This document shows, one piece after another, positions 51,725 through 59,956 of a DNA stretch of 64,000 nt; position 1 is the first letter of the stretch; each line of letters begins with the position of its first letter. The stretch is from contig NZ_BAAAHE010000023.1 of NCBI RefSeq assembly GCF_039525035.1, positions 1-64,000 of the forward strand, written 5' to 3'. This stretch comes from Sporichthya brevicatena (GTDB lineage Bacteria; Actinomycetota; Actinomycetes; Sporichthyales; Sporichthyaceae). The notes beneath the pieces were generated by a model. That model saw nothing but the letters and a program-made list of their open reading frames with translations, did not search any database and was not told the origin of the DNA. Made by a program: the position numbers and the translations under genes.

Positions 51725-52305
51725 GCGCAGCACACCCCACACCGCGCGAGCCCGCGGGCCGCGATCTCCGAATCGGACACGGGCGAGACCACCTTGCCGG
51801 CGACCAGGGCGCAGCTCGCGACATGAACCCGCGTCATCGTCGGTCCGCTGACGTACCCGAACGGGCCGCTCGGATCGACCGGCGCCTCACGCTCGACCGC
51901 GCCACCTCGCGCCGCGCCGGCGTCACCGAGACCCGTGCCGTCGTTGAACTGCTGCTGGATGCGCAACTGAGCCATGACGTCGTGCGCCTCAAGATGCACG
52001 GCGCGGCTCGCCGCCATCAACCAGCCGGCGGTGCCGAGACCGGAGACACCCACCGCGACCGAGCCCACGATGATCCACCGGATCTGGTCGTGCCAGTCGC
52101 CTTCGCCGCTGATCTGGAACCAGGAGACTCCGATGCCGACCAGCCCGACGGCCATCCACACACCCAGCCGAACCAGGTGCCGGCGCTCCCACGGGGCGTC
52201 GGTCGGGATCAACCGGGGCGACCAGTCCGCGGCGTGACCGCGCGAGCCGTCGCGGATCAATCCGTGCCGCGCCGGGCGGGCACGCGGGGGCGCTGTCACG
52301 GACAT
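51721..52305 (-). CDS. Two-span membrane protein with Cys-rich tail
   Basis: This is a 194-residue protein with an N-terminal soluble part (1-45), two hydrophobic segments at about 46-63 and 73-98, and a C-terminal domain ending in VHVASCALVAGK ... LARCGVCCA. The His and four Cys residues of the tail could bind a metal. I do not recognise the family. It starts at ATG 52305 (or GTG 52308), overlapping the preceding stop, and overlaps the permease start by 4 bases. The position suggests an accessory of the importer. Confidence 0.72.
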   Translation of the reverse strand: MSVTAPPRARPARHGLIRDGSRGHAADWSPRLIPTDAPWERRHLVRLGVWMAVGLVGIGVSWFQISGEGDWHDQIRWIIVGSVAVGVSGLGTAGWLMAASRAVHLEAHDVMAQLRIQQQFNDGTGLGDAGAARGGAVEREAPVDPSGPFGYVSGPTMTRVHVASCALVAGKVVSPVSDSEIAARGLARCGVCCA

Positions 52306-52655
52306 CACTGCGGCGTCGAGAGCAGTTCGGCAGTCGACGACACCATCGCGTCGGAGGCGGTGAGCCCGTTCGCCGGCACGAGCGACCGATCCAGTTGTTC
52401 GCGCAACGCCAACCGGATGCCGTGCAGCTCACGCCACTCGTCCCGCAGGTCGGCGGACAGCCACAGGGTCGCGGCGACGCCCATCAGGAAGATTCCCAGC
52501 AGGCCGCCCGACACCACGTACGGCAGTGCCTTGGCGAGGTTGCCGTTGTTGCTGACGCCGAGCCAGCCCAGCAGGAGAGCAATCAGGCCGGCAGTCAGGA
52601 CTGCCAGCGCGGCCGCCCGGTCCCACTGTGTCCGTGCCCAGGTCAGGAGCCCCAC
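52305..52655 (-). CDS. Small two-span membrane protein
   Basis: This is a 116-residue protein with two hydrophobic segments (about 14-34 and 46-70) and a soluble C-terminal tail containing LRDEWRELHGIRLALREQLD, which may form a coiled helix (20 residues). I chose the GTG at 52655, which overlaps the end of the upstream secreted-protein gene by 13 bases; a longer start at 52724 would overlap that gene by 82 bases. Its family is unknown. Together with the next gene it links the secreted protein to the importer genes. Confidence 0.68.
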   Translation of the reverse strand: MGLLTWARTQWDRAAALAVLTAGLIALLLGWLGVSNNGNLAKALPYVVSGGLLGIFLMGVAATLWLSADLRDEWRELHGIRLALREQLDRSLVPANGLTASDAMVSSTAELLSTPQ

Positions 52656-54058
52656 AGGAAGCGCACCACCCTCAGTCGAAGGAAGGACGCGGCAAGGAGG
52701 ACCAATGCCGCGAGGATCAAACACGCCACGTAGATGTCGGACAGATCGCCGGTGGACGCAGCACTCACCGCGTAGGAGGCCGGCCCGGTCAGATCGGATC
52801 CGACGGCCGCACCTGCCACCGGGGCGGTGCCCGGCAGCCCCCCGAGGGCGGGGGTCGTCAGGCTGGGCAGCCCCGCGGAGTCGACGGCGCCCACGCTTCC
52901 CCCGGGGAGCACGCCGTTCGCGATCCCCGGCGACAGACCGCCGCTCGGGCCGAGACCAAAGGCGGACTGCGCCGGGTTCAGCGTCACGCTGGCGGTCGCC
53001 CGACCGAGGGTGAAGTTGATGTCCGTCGGGCCGTTGAAGTACTGATTCGGCGGCGGCGCGGCGGCGGCGTACTTGAACGTGATCGCCGGCGCCACGACAC
53101 CCGTCGTCAGTTCCTGGGCGGCCTGGTAGGTGATGAGGATCCCCTGCTGCTCGAAGGCTTTGAGCACCGAGTCCGCAGGGACGGCGTACGTCGTCGGCTT
53201 GCCGTCACCGCCCGGCATGACGACCGTGAAGGTGCCGTCCCGGAATCCGAGGTCCGGGGCGATCAGCGTCGTTCCGCCGGAGGGAATCGGCAGCGTCGGG
53301 AACTCGATCGGGGGGAGCTGTGCCACACCCGGGATCGGGATCGGAATCGGCACCGTGCCCGGTGTCGACTCCGGAATGGCGATCGCGAGACCAGGGACCG
53401 AGATCCGCCCGATCGACGTGTGCGCGATCCGCACCAGCTCGCCGGTCGTGGAGTCGGCGGTGACCTCGGCGTTCGAGACGACACCCGACAGGTCGAGGAA
53501 GTTGAGGACGTTGAACCCCGCCTTGCTGCGGGCCAGGGCACGGACGCTCTGGTCGGCGAGCGCCTCGACGCGCGCCTCGGACAACAGTCCGGCACCGTCG
53601 CTACCGGCGCTTGCGCGACCGTACGCGTTGCTCGCGCCGCTCTCGGCGTGCAGCCCGACGCCCGGGATCTCTTGATCCTTCGGGTAGTCGCCGGCCTGCG
53701 TCGCCACGATGGCCGGGTAGGCCGGGATCGGCACGCCGAACACAGCGCCCGCGGTCCCGGGCAGGCCGGCCGCGGTGTCCCCGGGGTAGGGGTAGGCGGC
53801 AAAGGCGTCGGAGTTGCCGAGGTTGTTGAGCCGCGCCTCCGCGGTCGGCCCGGCGAACTGGGGGGTCAAACCCAGCGGGATGGAGGCATTGCTGAAGTTC
53901 GCGTCCATGCCGTACGCGCTCGCGAAGCCCTCGAAGGACGGCTTCGCGTCCTGCGCGCCGGCGCGGGCCGCATAGAACGTGGGCGGGGTGACGATCATCG
54001 CCGCCATTCCCAGCGTCACCGCGAATGCCTTCACCGCGGACGCTCGACGTCGCCTCAT
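52643..54058 (-). CDS. Secreted, membrane-anchored protein of unknown function
   Basis: This is a 471-residue protein. An Arg-rich N-terminus and hydrophobic stretch (1-35, cleavage likely after ARAGA) form a signal peptide. The body (36-440) is rich in Gly, Ala, Pro and Thr, has a Pro/Ile-rich stretch near 255 (TVPIPIPIPGVAQLPPIEF) and no Cys in the body except within the anchor. A C-terminal hydrophobic segment (about 443-463) followed by RLRVVRFLWGS forms an anchor. I do not recognise the family. As first gene of the importer operon, it may help pass a hydrophobic substrate across the cell envelope; this is inference. Confidence 0.75.
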   Translation of the reverse strand: MRRRRASAVKAFAVTLGMAAMIVTPPTFYAARAGAQDAKPSFEGFASAYGMDANFSNASIPLGLTPQFAGPTAEARLNNLGNSDAFAAYPYPGDTAAGLPGTAGAVFGVPIPAYPAIVATQAGDYPKDQEIPGVGLHAESGASNAYGRASAGSDGAGLLSEARVEALADQSVRALARSKAGFNVLNFLDLSGVVSNAEVTADSTTGELVRIAHTSIGRISVPGLAIAIPESTPGTVPIPIPIPGVAQLPPIEFPTLPIPSGGTTLIAPDLGFRDGTFTVVMPGGDGKPTTYAVPADSVLKAFEQQGILITYQAAQELTTGVVAPAITFKYAAAAPPPNQYFNGPTDINFTLGRATASVTLNPAQSAFGLGPSGGLSPGIANGVLPGGSVGAVDSAGLPSLTTPALGGLPGTAPVAGAAVGSDLTGPASYAVSAASTGDLSDIYVACLILAALVLLAASFLRLRVVRFLWGS

Positions 54059-54198
54059 CACACTCCCTGGGGCCGTTTTGGGGGCGCCGGGACCGAGTCC
54101 CGGCCGATCACGCACTCGCCTCGCACGACGAAACCGCGACAGACTGTGGTGGCCGTCACGTCGACGCTCGTAATTTAGCGGGCTTTAGCTAGGTGGTC

Positions 54199-54214
54199 AA
54201 CTGTCGGACCTTTA
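54199..54214 (-). promoter_or_regulatory. GntR-type operator before the importer operon
   Basis: AACTGTCGGACCTTTA (core 54203-54209), with GGTC on its left, matches the shared operator. It lies 141-156 bp upstream of the secreted-protein start, between that gene and the end of the sulfotransferase gene. The rest of the gap 54059-54239 holds nothing else I can name. Confidence 0.74.
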
Positions 54215-54239
54215 GCTTTTTGCGCGTTCGGCCCGCCGG

Positions 54240-55397
54240 TCAGACGGTCCCGCCGAATGCCTCCAGGTAGTCGCCGAAGGCCTGCGCGACGTCGTCCTCG
54301 GTCAGGCCGAACGCCGCCAGCACCTCGGCCGGTGGGCCCGGCCGAGAACGCTCCCGGTCCAGCACGAGAGTCATCCGAGACCGTGCCTGGTCGCTCCACC
54401 GCCAGCCGAAGTGGTCGTAGATCGACCCGACCGTTCCCATCGGGTCCTTCACGTAGTGCTCGAAGTGGATGTCCAGAACCTGGTCCGGCGCGAAGGCCGC
54501 TCGTTCGACGACGCAACGCCGCAACCCCGTGGCCCACAGCGCCAGATGTCGCCGGCCCAGCTCCCGCCGATCCGTCTCCATCCCGAAGACGCGACCGACG
54601 TACATCATCAAGCTGCAGATGGACGCGATCGCTGCGATCGGATTCCGATGCAGGTGGAGAATCCGCGCGTCCGGATAGACCGTGGAAATCGCACCGGCTC
54701 CGTACACATGCGTCGGATCCTTGAGGACCCAGCGACGGTCGTCGCCCACGCCGATGAGCTTCAGGACGTCCCGGTGGCGCCGGTATCCCGGGACCAGGTC
54801 GACACCGCGAAGCCACTCCGAGTACGCAGGCACGTTCGCGATCGCCTCGAACAACGGACTGCGGAACGTCTGGAAGATCAGATTCCAGCACTCGTCGACC
54901 AGGTGCGCGTCCGTGTCGTGGATCAGGGACAGGGCGGGGATCGCCTGCTGGAGCGCCTCGTTCGCCTGGCGGCACGCGACGAAGTCCGGATGAGCCGGCC
55001 ACTCCGAACGTGGGGGCCGCGGTTGGGGCCGCTGCAGCAGCCATTGCGGTGCGCCCTGGTGGGCGGGATCCGCGTCGAGCAACTGGTGCAGCACCGTCGT
55101 GGCCGTCCGCGGAATGCCGACGATGAAGATCGGCTCGGTGACGGAGGTCTGTTCCCAGCCCGGCGTCTCCCGCCAACCGCGCTCGGTGACGAGGCGCCCG
55201 ACAAGGGACGCACTGGCGTAGACCCCCACGGGCGTCCGGAGGAATCCCTCCGGACCACCGACGTCCAACGCCGCCGAGACGAGGGCAGTGAGCCCGTCGA
55301 GATAGTCGGTCTCGTCGCCGAAGTCGTCGAGACCGGTCGCGGCGCGCGCCTGGTCCCGCAACTGGCCGATGACGACCCCGACGTCGGGTCGGATCAC
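54240..55397 (-). CDS. Sulfotransferase-family protein
   Basis: This is a 385-residue sulfotransferase-fold protein. The 5'-phosphosulfate loop FIVGIPRTATT is at residues 91-101 and the 3'-phosphate segment LHLHRNPIAAIAS is near 243. The family uses PAPS to sulfate hydroxyl groups, though actinobacterial members of this group are poorly characterised. I chose the GTG at 55397, which overlaps the upstream stop by 4 bases; upstream residues are a shadow. It ends the SDR - luciferase-like - DUF1214 operon. Sulfation of a hydroxylated intermediate is possible. Confidence 0.85.
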   Translation of the reverse strand: MIRPDVGVVIGQLRDQARAATGLDDFGDETDYLDGLTALVSAALDVGGPEGFLRTPVGVYASASLVGRLVTERGWRETPGWEQTSVTEPIFIVGIPRTATTVLHQLLDADPAHQGAPQWLLQRPQPRPPRSEWPAHPDFVACRQANEALQQAIPALSLIHDTDAHLVDECWNLIFQTFRSPLFEAIANVPAYSEWLRGVDLVPGYRRHRDVLKLIGVGDDRRWVLKDPTHVYGAGAISTVYPDARILHLHRNPIAAIASICSLMMYVGRVFGMETDRRELGRRHLALWATGLRRCVVERAAFAPDQVLDIHFEHYVKDPMGTVGSIYDHFGWRWSDQARSRMTLVLDRERSRPGPPAEVLAAFGLTEDDVAQAFGDYLEAFGGTV

Positions 55398-56587
55398 CGC
55401 CGGTACCGCCGGGAGAATCCCCGGTTGCGCCGCCGCAACTCCGCCTCCCGCTCGGCGGACGTCACCCGGGCCGCGCCGGGCAGCTCCGCATCCACCCGGT
55501 CGACCGGGACCAGCCGGGTGCGCGGGGTCGTCATCCGCGACGCCCCCATCGTCCGGTACCACAGCGTGGTCTCCGGCAGCCCACGGTTGTCGATCCAGTT
55601 GTGCACACCGGGGTCCTCTCCCGACACCACCATCCGCACCACTCCGTCCGCGTCGACCACGGCCTGACGGGCATTCAGACCGGACTGGGCGACGGCCGGG
55701 TCCAACGTCACGCCCTGCCGCGAGTACGCCTGGAGCGACCAGTACTCGGAATCGGGGAGGTCGAACTCGACGATCAGGGCATCACCGTCGCCGAGACTGG
55801 CCCAGCCCGCCGAGTACCGGATCAGACCGGTGGAGCCGTGGGCCACCGATCCTGGGTCGGAGAAGGTGTTCGGCTTCTCCCCGCGCCAGTGGTCCGCGTA
55901 ACCGGACCAGAACGCGACGGTCTCGGTGAAGTGGCTGGTCGCCCGGTGCAGCCGCGGCAGGACGTCCGCCGCCAGGGCGTCGGCGTCGCGCCGCGGCGGC
56001 GGATCGAGCACCTCCAGGTGGAACCAACTCGGGTCGGCGTCCCAGTCCAACCAGTAGTCGCGGATGTGGAAGTTCGTCGCCTCCGGGCTCAGCGCGAACC
56101 AATTCCCTTCCTGCGGGTCGACGCTCAACAGCACCTCGAAGTCACCGTCGGCATCGCAGCACACGGTCGCCGACGAGTACTCGGCGAGCTCGCGGAAGCC
56201 CCACAACCCGTAGTTCCCCGCGCCGACGCTGAGGATCCACGGTCGGCCGCGCGCGTTGCCGGAGAGCCGATAGGTCCGTGAGGGGTCGACCAGCACCGTG
56301 TAGTAGCAGTTGTCGGCGTTGGGCAGTCCGTACGGGGTGAGCTCGTCGATCAACGGATACAGGTGCGGGCGCTCGAGGTCTGCAGGCCCGACGTGGGTGC
56401 GCACGCTGTCGGCGAGCATCCGCACGGTGAACCGGATCTCGTCGAGCAACTCCCGTTCGCCCAGATCGGGGCGCTTCGCGATGCTCGCCGCGCCCGCTGC
56501 CTTGATGCGGTCGCAGAACGAGTTCCACTCGTCCACCGCGTCGTCGAGTGTCATCGACAGCTCCTTCGCCGCCTCGTCCGCGGTCAT
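55394..56587 (-). CDS. DUF1214-type protein
   Basis: This 397-residue soluble protein resembles the DUF1214 family, which is often found with DUF1254. The C-terminal part has YWSLQAYSRQGVT, NARQAVVDADG and VSGEDPGVHNWID, typical of that group; a segment near 100 (YYTVLVDPSRTYRLSGN) is also characteristic. The function is unknown. The ATG at 56587 overlaps the luciferase-like gene stop by 4 bases. Homologues in actinobacteria are frequent in steroid- and terpenoid-type clusters, so a role in handling such intermediates is possible. Confidence 0.78.
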   Translation of the reverse strand: MTADEAAKELSMTLDDAVDEWNSFCDRIKAAGAASIAKRPDLGERELLDEIRFTVRMLADSVRTHVGPADLERPHLYPLIDELTPYGLPNADNCYYTVLVDPSRTYRLSGNARGRPWILSVGAGNYGLWGFRELAEYSSATVCCDADGDFEVLLSVDPQEGNWFALSPEATNFHIRDYWLDWDADPSWFHLEVLDPPPRRDADALAADVLPRLHRATSHFTETVAFWSGYADHWRGEKPNTFSDPGSVAHGSTGLIRYSAGWASLGDGDALIVEFDLPDSEYWSLQAYSRQGVTLDPAVAQSGLNARQAVVDADGVVRMVVSGEDPGVHNWIDNRGLPETTLWYRTMGASRMTTPRTRLVPVDRVDAELPGAARVTSAEREAELRRRNRGFSRRYRR

Positions 56588-57423
56588 ACGACCGACCCCG
56601 TCAGTCGGTCGGCCGCCAGTTGCCCCGCCAGGTCCCAGGTCTGATCGAAGGAGTCCGTGAGGAACTCGACGACGACCTCGTCGCAGCCGGCGTCCTCGTA
56701 CTCGGCCACGCGAGCGGCGACGTCGATGTCGGGCGGAACAACCAGGCGGACCACGCGCGGGATCCGCCGCCCGGCCCGCTGGTCCAGTTCGGCTCCGAGC
56801 CGGACCACCTCCGCCGGTTCGATCACCGCCGGGTACCACGCGTCCGCGTGCCTGGCCGCCCGTCGCAGCGCCGCGGGTGAGTGCCCTCCGACGTAGAGCG
56901 GCGGATGGGGCCGCTGTACCGGGGTGGGCTCGAAGGTGATCGGTGCGTCGAACCCGTAGTGCGCACCTGGCCAGCTGAACTCCCCACCGGTCCAGCACCG
57001 CTTGATCAGGTCGATGGCCTCGTCGGTGGCCGCACCCCGGTCCTTGAACAGGGCCCCCCTGCCCACGACGGCGTACTCGTCCTGCAGGTATCCCACCCCG
57101 ATGCCGACAGCGAGCCGGCCGCCGCTGAGCCGGTCGACGGTCGTCAGGGCCCGGGCCGTGAGCACCGGGTCCCGCAGCGCCAGGACCAGCACACCCGGGC
57201 CGATGGTGATCGTTCGCGTCGTGGCGGCGCAGAACGCAAGGCAGGAGAGCACGTCGTCCCAGAGGGCACCGTGGTAGGGCAGCTCCGCCATGCCGCGACT
57301 CCAGACGGAGTGGTCGGTGAACCACACGGAGCTGTAGCCCCAGTCCTCCGCCGCGGCCGGTAACCGCTGCACCATCTGCAGGCTGTCCGGCCCCGAGTTC
57401 CGCACACTCAGACCTGTTCGCAC
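56584..57423 (-). CDS. Luciferase-like (LLM class, probably F420-type) oxidoreductase
   Basis: This is a 279-residue luciferase-like protein of the short F420-dependent type. WFTDHSVWSRG near 34, ITIGPGVLVLALRDPVLTAR near 72 and LSGGRLAVGIGVGY near 98 are the family signatures. The GTG at 57423 follows GGGAG. It lies 12 bp after the SDR gene. It adds to the unusual number of luciferase-like enzymes in this window (five). Confidence 0.86.
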   Translation of the reverse strand: MRTGLSVRNSGPDSLQMVQRLPAAAEDWGYSSVWFTDHSVWSRGMAELPYHGALWDDVLSCLAFCAATTRTITIGPGVLVLALRDPVLTARALTTVDRLSGGRLAVGIGVGYLQDEYAVVGRGALFKDRGAATDEAIDLIKRCWTGGEFSWPGAHYGFDAPITFEPTPVQRPHPPLYVGGHSPAALRRAARHADAWYPAVIEPAEVVRLGAELDQRAGRRIPRVVRLVVPPDIDVAARVAEYEDAGCDEVVVEFLTDSFDQTWDLAGQLAADRLTGSVV

Positions 57424-57435
57424 ACCGCTCTCCCG

Positions 57436-58224
57436 TCAGTACGGCGCCATTCCGCCGTCGATCGAAATCTGGGCACCCGTCACCGAGGCGCCCGCCGGCG
57501 ACGCCAGGTACACCGCCAGTGCTCCGATCTCCTCCACCGTCACGGGCCGACGGGTGGCCGACATCGCCAGGTACATCGCCAGCATCTGCTCCGGGGTGAG
57601 CCCCATCGCCGCAGCAGCGTCGTCCTCGTAACGCCGGACGAAATCGGTCAGAACCAGGCCGGGGCACAGCGCGTTGACCGTCACGCCGGAAGCGCCGACC
57701 TCGTGCGCCACGCTCTTGGTCAGGCCGTTCAACGCATGCTTCGACGCGACGTACGGGGCCTGCCCCGGGGACCCGGTCTTGCCCAGGATCGAGGACACGT
57801 TGAGGATCCGCCCGTGTTCCCGCGCGATCATGTGCGGGAGCGCGCGCCGCATCGTCCAGAACGGCGCATCCACGTTCACCGCGAACGCGTTCCGCCAGCT
57901 CTCGTCGGTGGTCTCGACGACGCGGGCGCCGACGTTGGGGCCACCGGCGTTATTCACCAGGATCTCCAGCGACCCGTACGCGGCGACCGTGCGATCGATC
58001 AAGTCTTCGGCAGCGTGTTGAGAACTCACGTCGACGGCCACGAACTCGGCGGCGCCCAGCTCCTCCTGCGCACGCTTGCCCCGCTCCGCGTCGCGGCCGC
58101 AGATCACGACAGTCGCCCCCTGTGCGACGAAAGCCCGGGCGATGCCGAGCCCGATCCCGCGGCTTCCACCCGTCACCACGGCGACGTGGCCGGCCAGTTG
58201 CGTGCCGGCGACCGGGTCGGCCAT
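57436..58224 (-). CDS. Short-chain dehydrogenase/reductase (SDR)
   Basis: This is a 262-residue classical SDR with TGGSRGIG near 18, LVNNAGGP near 89, a Ser in NVSSILG and YVASK. CGRDAERG after the second strand suggests NADP use. The ATG at 58224 has a GAGGGAAG upstream. It is the first gene of a four-gene leftward operon. A GntR-type operator lies in the gap to the divergent PEP-domain gene, about 50 bp upstream. Confidence 0.88.
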   Translation of the reverse strand: MADPVAGTQLAGHVAVVTGGSRGIGLGIARAFVAQGATVVICGRDAERGKRAQEELGAAEFVAVDVSSQHAAEDLIDRTVAAYGSLEILVNNAGGPNVGARVVETTDESWRNAFAVNVDAPFWTMRRALPHMIAREHGRILNVSSILGKTGSPGQAPYVASKHALNGLTKSVAHEVGASGVTVNALCPGLVLTDFVRRYEDDAAAAMGLTPEQMLAMYLAMSATRRPVTVEEIGALAVYLASPAGASVTGAQISIDGGMAPY

Positions 58225-58270
58225 CGCTTCCCTCGCTCCTTCGCCGGCCCCCCGGACGTTGCCAGGGTAC

Positions 58271-58285
58271 CAATTGTCGGACAGA
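58271..58285. promoter_or_regulatory. GntR-type operator between SDR and PEP-domain genes
   Basis: CAATTGTCGGACAGA contains the perfect palindrome TGTC-G-GACA (core 58276-58282). It is 52 bp from the SDR start and 34 bp from the PEP-domain gene start, so it may control both directions. Confidence 0.75.
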
Positions 58286-58315
58286 CTACCAATTGCTGAT
58301 TAGCAGACCGTCGAC

Positions 58316-59956
58316 GTGGAGCTCGCCGTGCAGAGGGATCCCACCCATTCGACCTCCGAGCCGAACCGGTGTTGGACGCTCACCAACATGAGCGAGGCGA
58401 CGCCCGACGTGCTCACGCCGATGTGCTGGAGCCTGTGGACGCCGCTCGGCGAGCTCGGTGCCCGCCGGGCCTGGCACGAGCTGGGCCTGCTCCCGCGATC
58501 CATGGTGCGACTGCCCGCGGACGTCAACGGCTTCGTGATGGCTCCGTTCTACGGGCGGCAGGCGATCAACGTCGACCTGCTGGCCACCTTGATGGGAGCG
58601 TTACCGGGAACCAGCCGGCAGGACGTGGAACGCGACTTCATGGGGACCGTCCGCTCCGACGCCCCCAGCGACCGGGCGCCCAGTGGGCGACTCCCCTTCA
58701 TCCTGCTTCGCGCGCCGCTGGTGCTCGCGCGGTTGGACTCGCGGGTGGGCGCCCTGTACACGGACCAGCTCGAATGGTGGCGCCGCGACGTCTTCCACCG
58801 TGGTCAGCCCGACGGTCAGGCTCTGCTCGTGGCCGCCCGTGACCGTTTCCTCGCGGCCATGACCCTGCACGCGCACGGTCGGTTCCTGAGCCAGGCGGTC
58901 CAGGGCGCGATCCTCAAGCTGGCCGCGTCGGCCGGCGCGGGCCACCTTGCCACCGGCCTGTACTCCGGGTTCGGCGGGGTCGCCGAGACCGCAGTCGCCG
59001 AGGACCTGTGGGAGTTGTCGCGCGACCGGCTCACGGAGCATGAGTTCCTGTCGCGGCACGGCTTCCACGGGCACGACGAGGGCAACGTCTCCGGCGTTCC
59101 CTGGCGGTCGGACCCGGCCCCGATCCGGGCCCTGGCCACGACGCTGGCAGGGCGGACGGAGGCCAGTCGTCCCCGCCTGCGCGAGCAGGCCGCCCAGCGG
59201 CAGCGGCAGGCGGCGGAGCAGGAACTACGCGAGCTGCTTCCCCGCTCCCGTCGGCCGGCCGTAGCCGCCCTCGGCCGCCTGGCGCGACGTCAGATCCGAT
59301 GTGTGGAGCGAACCAAGGCCGCATTCCTCATGGCGATCGACGGCGCCCGGGCAGCCGGCACCCTGCTCGGACCGGAGTTGGTCGCAGCCGGCCGGGTACA
59401 CGAGCCCGCCGATGCCCTCTTCCTCACCATCCCGGAGCTGCTCGGGGACCCGTTCCCCGATTCCGCAGAGCTGGCCACCTTCCGCCGTGGCCTTCGCGAC
59501 CACTACCGCACCCTGACGGTGCCGACAACCTGGGTGGGCACTCCTACCCCGGCGGACGACACTCCCGTTCACCCAGTCTCGCCGACTGTGGGCGAGTCCT
59601 TCAAAGCCGATCTGGTCATCGGCGCGCCCGGCAGCAGCGGCGAGGTCACCGGTCGGGCCCGGGTCATCACGCGGCTGGACGAGGCGTACGCGCTGGACGA
59701 GGGCGAGATCCTGATCTGCCGTCACACCGACCCCGCCTGGGTGGTGGCGATGTCGCTGGCCGATGCACTGGTCATCGACATCGGTGCAGCAAGCAGCCAC
59801 GGCGCCATCGTCGCCCGCGAACTCGGCATCCCCTGCGTGATCGGGACCGGCGACGGAACCGACCGGATCCGCACCGGAGACCTCGTCGCGGTCGACGGCA
59901 CCCGCGGCGAGGTGCGCATCCTCGAACGCCAGACCAGTCCGGAGCTATCGGGATGA
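58316..59956 (+). CDS. PEP-utilizing-enzyme mobile-domain protein
   Basis: This is a 546-residue protein whose C-terminal 90 residues form the phosphohistidine swivelling domain of PEP-utilizing enzymes: ASSHGAIVARELGIPC places the His at 495. There is no PEP-binding barrel or ATP-grasp domain. The N-terminal part carries WTLTNMSEATPDVLTPM (near 20), seen in stand-alone PEP-synthase-like proteins. I kept the GTG at 58316 because this conserved segment starts before the ATG at 58388. Its stop overlaps the DUF7064-like gene. The function is unknown; it may depend on an ATP-grasp partner encoded elsewhere. Confidence 0.8.
   Translation: MELAVQRDPTHSTSEPNRCWTLTNMSEATPDVLTPMCWSLWTPLGELGARRAWHELGLLPRSMVRLPADVNGFVMAPFYGRQAINVDLLATLMGALPGTSRQDVERDFMGTVRSDAPSDRAPSGRLPFILLRAPLVLARLDSRVGALYTDQLEWWRRDVFHRGQPDGQALLVAARDRFLAAMTLHAHGRFLSQAVQGAILKLAASAGAGHLATGLYSGFGGVAETAVAEDLWELSRDRLTEHEFLSRHGFHGHDEGNVSGVPWRSDPAPIRALATTLAGRTEASRPRLREQAAQRQRQAAEQELRELLPRSRRPAVAALGRLARRQIRCVERTKAAFLMAIDGARAAGTLLGPELVAAGRVHEPADALFLTIPELLGDPFPDSAELATFRRGLRDHYRTLTVPTTWVGTPTPADDTPVHPVSPTVGESFKADLVIGAPGSSGEVTGRARVITRLDEAYALDEGEILICRHTDPAWVVAMSLADALVIDIGAASSHGAIVARELGIPCVIGTGDGTDRIRTGDLVAVDGTRGEVRILERQTSPELSG

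Noticed and set aside
49784-51826. A 680-codon plus-strand frame across the importer permease
   Set aside because: The minus strand encodes a clear LivH-LivM fusion with membrane segments; the plus frame gives a hydrophilic Arg/Asp/Glu-rich shadow.
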